Below, piece by piece: positions 55,960 to 56,011 of a stretch of DNA of 56,011 nucleotides (within the stretch, counting starts at the first letter, position 1; the number at the start of each line of letters is the position of its first letter). The translations under genes were made by a program, and so were the position numbers. Source of the DNA: a virus; the IMG/VR virus record IMGVR_UViG_3300010413_000038, positions 1 to 56,011 of that record, one strand, 5' to 3'. Under the pieces are notes generated by a model that saw nothing but the letters and a program-made list of their open reading frames with translations, ran no database searches and was not told the DNA's origin.

Positions 55960-56011
55960 ATTAAATTAACAGAAGTAATAATTAAAAATAGCTAAGCTAT
56001 GGCAAAAAAAG
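55868..56011. repeat. Terminal direct repeat, right copy
   Basis: It is identical to bases 1-144. See the left copy; it marks the closure of the circular genome. Confidence 0.95.

Overview
The window is a complete, circularly permuted phage genome opened at an arbitrary point: bases 1-144 recur exactly at 55868-56011, so the unique sequence is about 55.87 kb and the last small gene runs across the seam. All supported genes are on the + strand and the sequence is very AT-rich. A Bacteroidota host is suggested by host-type promoters with a TAnnTTTG -7 box, mostly absent Shine-Dalgarno sequences, exported proteins with glutamine right after the predicted signal-peptide cleavage site, and many small families familiar from Bacteroidota phages. 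A long tape measure protein and no sheath or contractile-tail gene indicate a long non-contractile tail (siphovirus-like). I see no integrase.

Layout. 0.1-1.1 kb: an Rnl2-type RNA ligase. 1.3-6 kb: a recombination block (ERF annealing protein, RecE-like PD-(D/E)XK exonuclease, NinB-like and NinG-like proteins) plus a Rha/KilAC regulator behind a possible attenuator. 6-11.8 kb: small unknown genes, including a protein with 21 perfect hexapeptide repeats. 11.8-18.1 kb: an HTH protein, a replication protein, a primase-helicase, a nuclease and a helicase-methyltransferase fusion. 18.1-23.5 kb: many short genes, including an ECF-type sigma factor, a DUF4326 protein, a uracil-DNA-glycosylase-like protein and two MazG-like proteins. 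23.7-42.8 kb: packaging, head and tail genes. 42.8-50.4 kb: exported fibre-like proteins and the lysis set, closed by a strong terminator. 50.4-56 kb: an accessory region with a Ro60 (TROVE) gene, three tandem Y RNAs and small genes. On the circle it continues into the RNA ligase.

Three systems stand out. (1) The phage encodes an ECF sigma factor, and nine intergenic sites match GTAAC-N16-CGTAWAA (eight with a 16-base spacer, one with 17), the classical ECF promoter form. The sites are spread over the genome, and each lies 20-40 bases before a start codon. Two further elements sit at fixed distances from promoters: an ATGA-N6-TCAT palindrome and a roughly 45-base hairpin element whose stem shows compensatory changes. 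Together they look like a modular phage regulon. (2) The large terminase gene is broken inside its Walker A loop by what looks like a naturally split intein, with a free-standing NUMOD4/HNH endonuclease gene lying out of frame between the two halves. (3) The Ro60 gene is preceded by three Y RNAs, two with a permuted tRNA-like module and one minimal. The Ro60 and RNA ligase genes share the same 3' flank architecture and lie about 2.8 kb apart on the circle, which suggests a phage RNA-repair or RNA-surveillance module.

All functional calls come from reading the sequence and recalling family features. No searches, folding or alignments were run.
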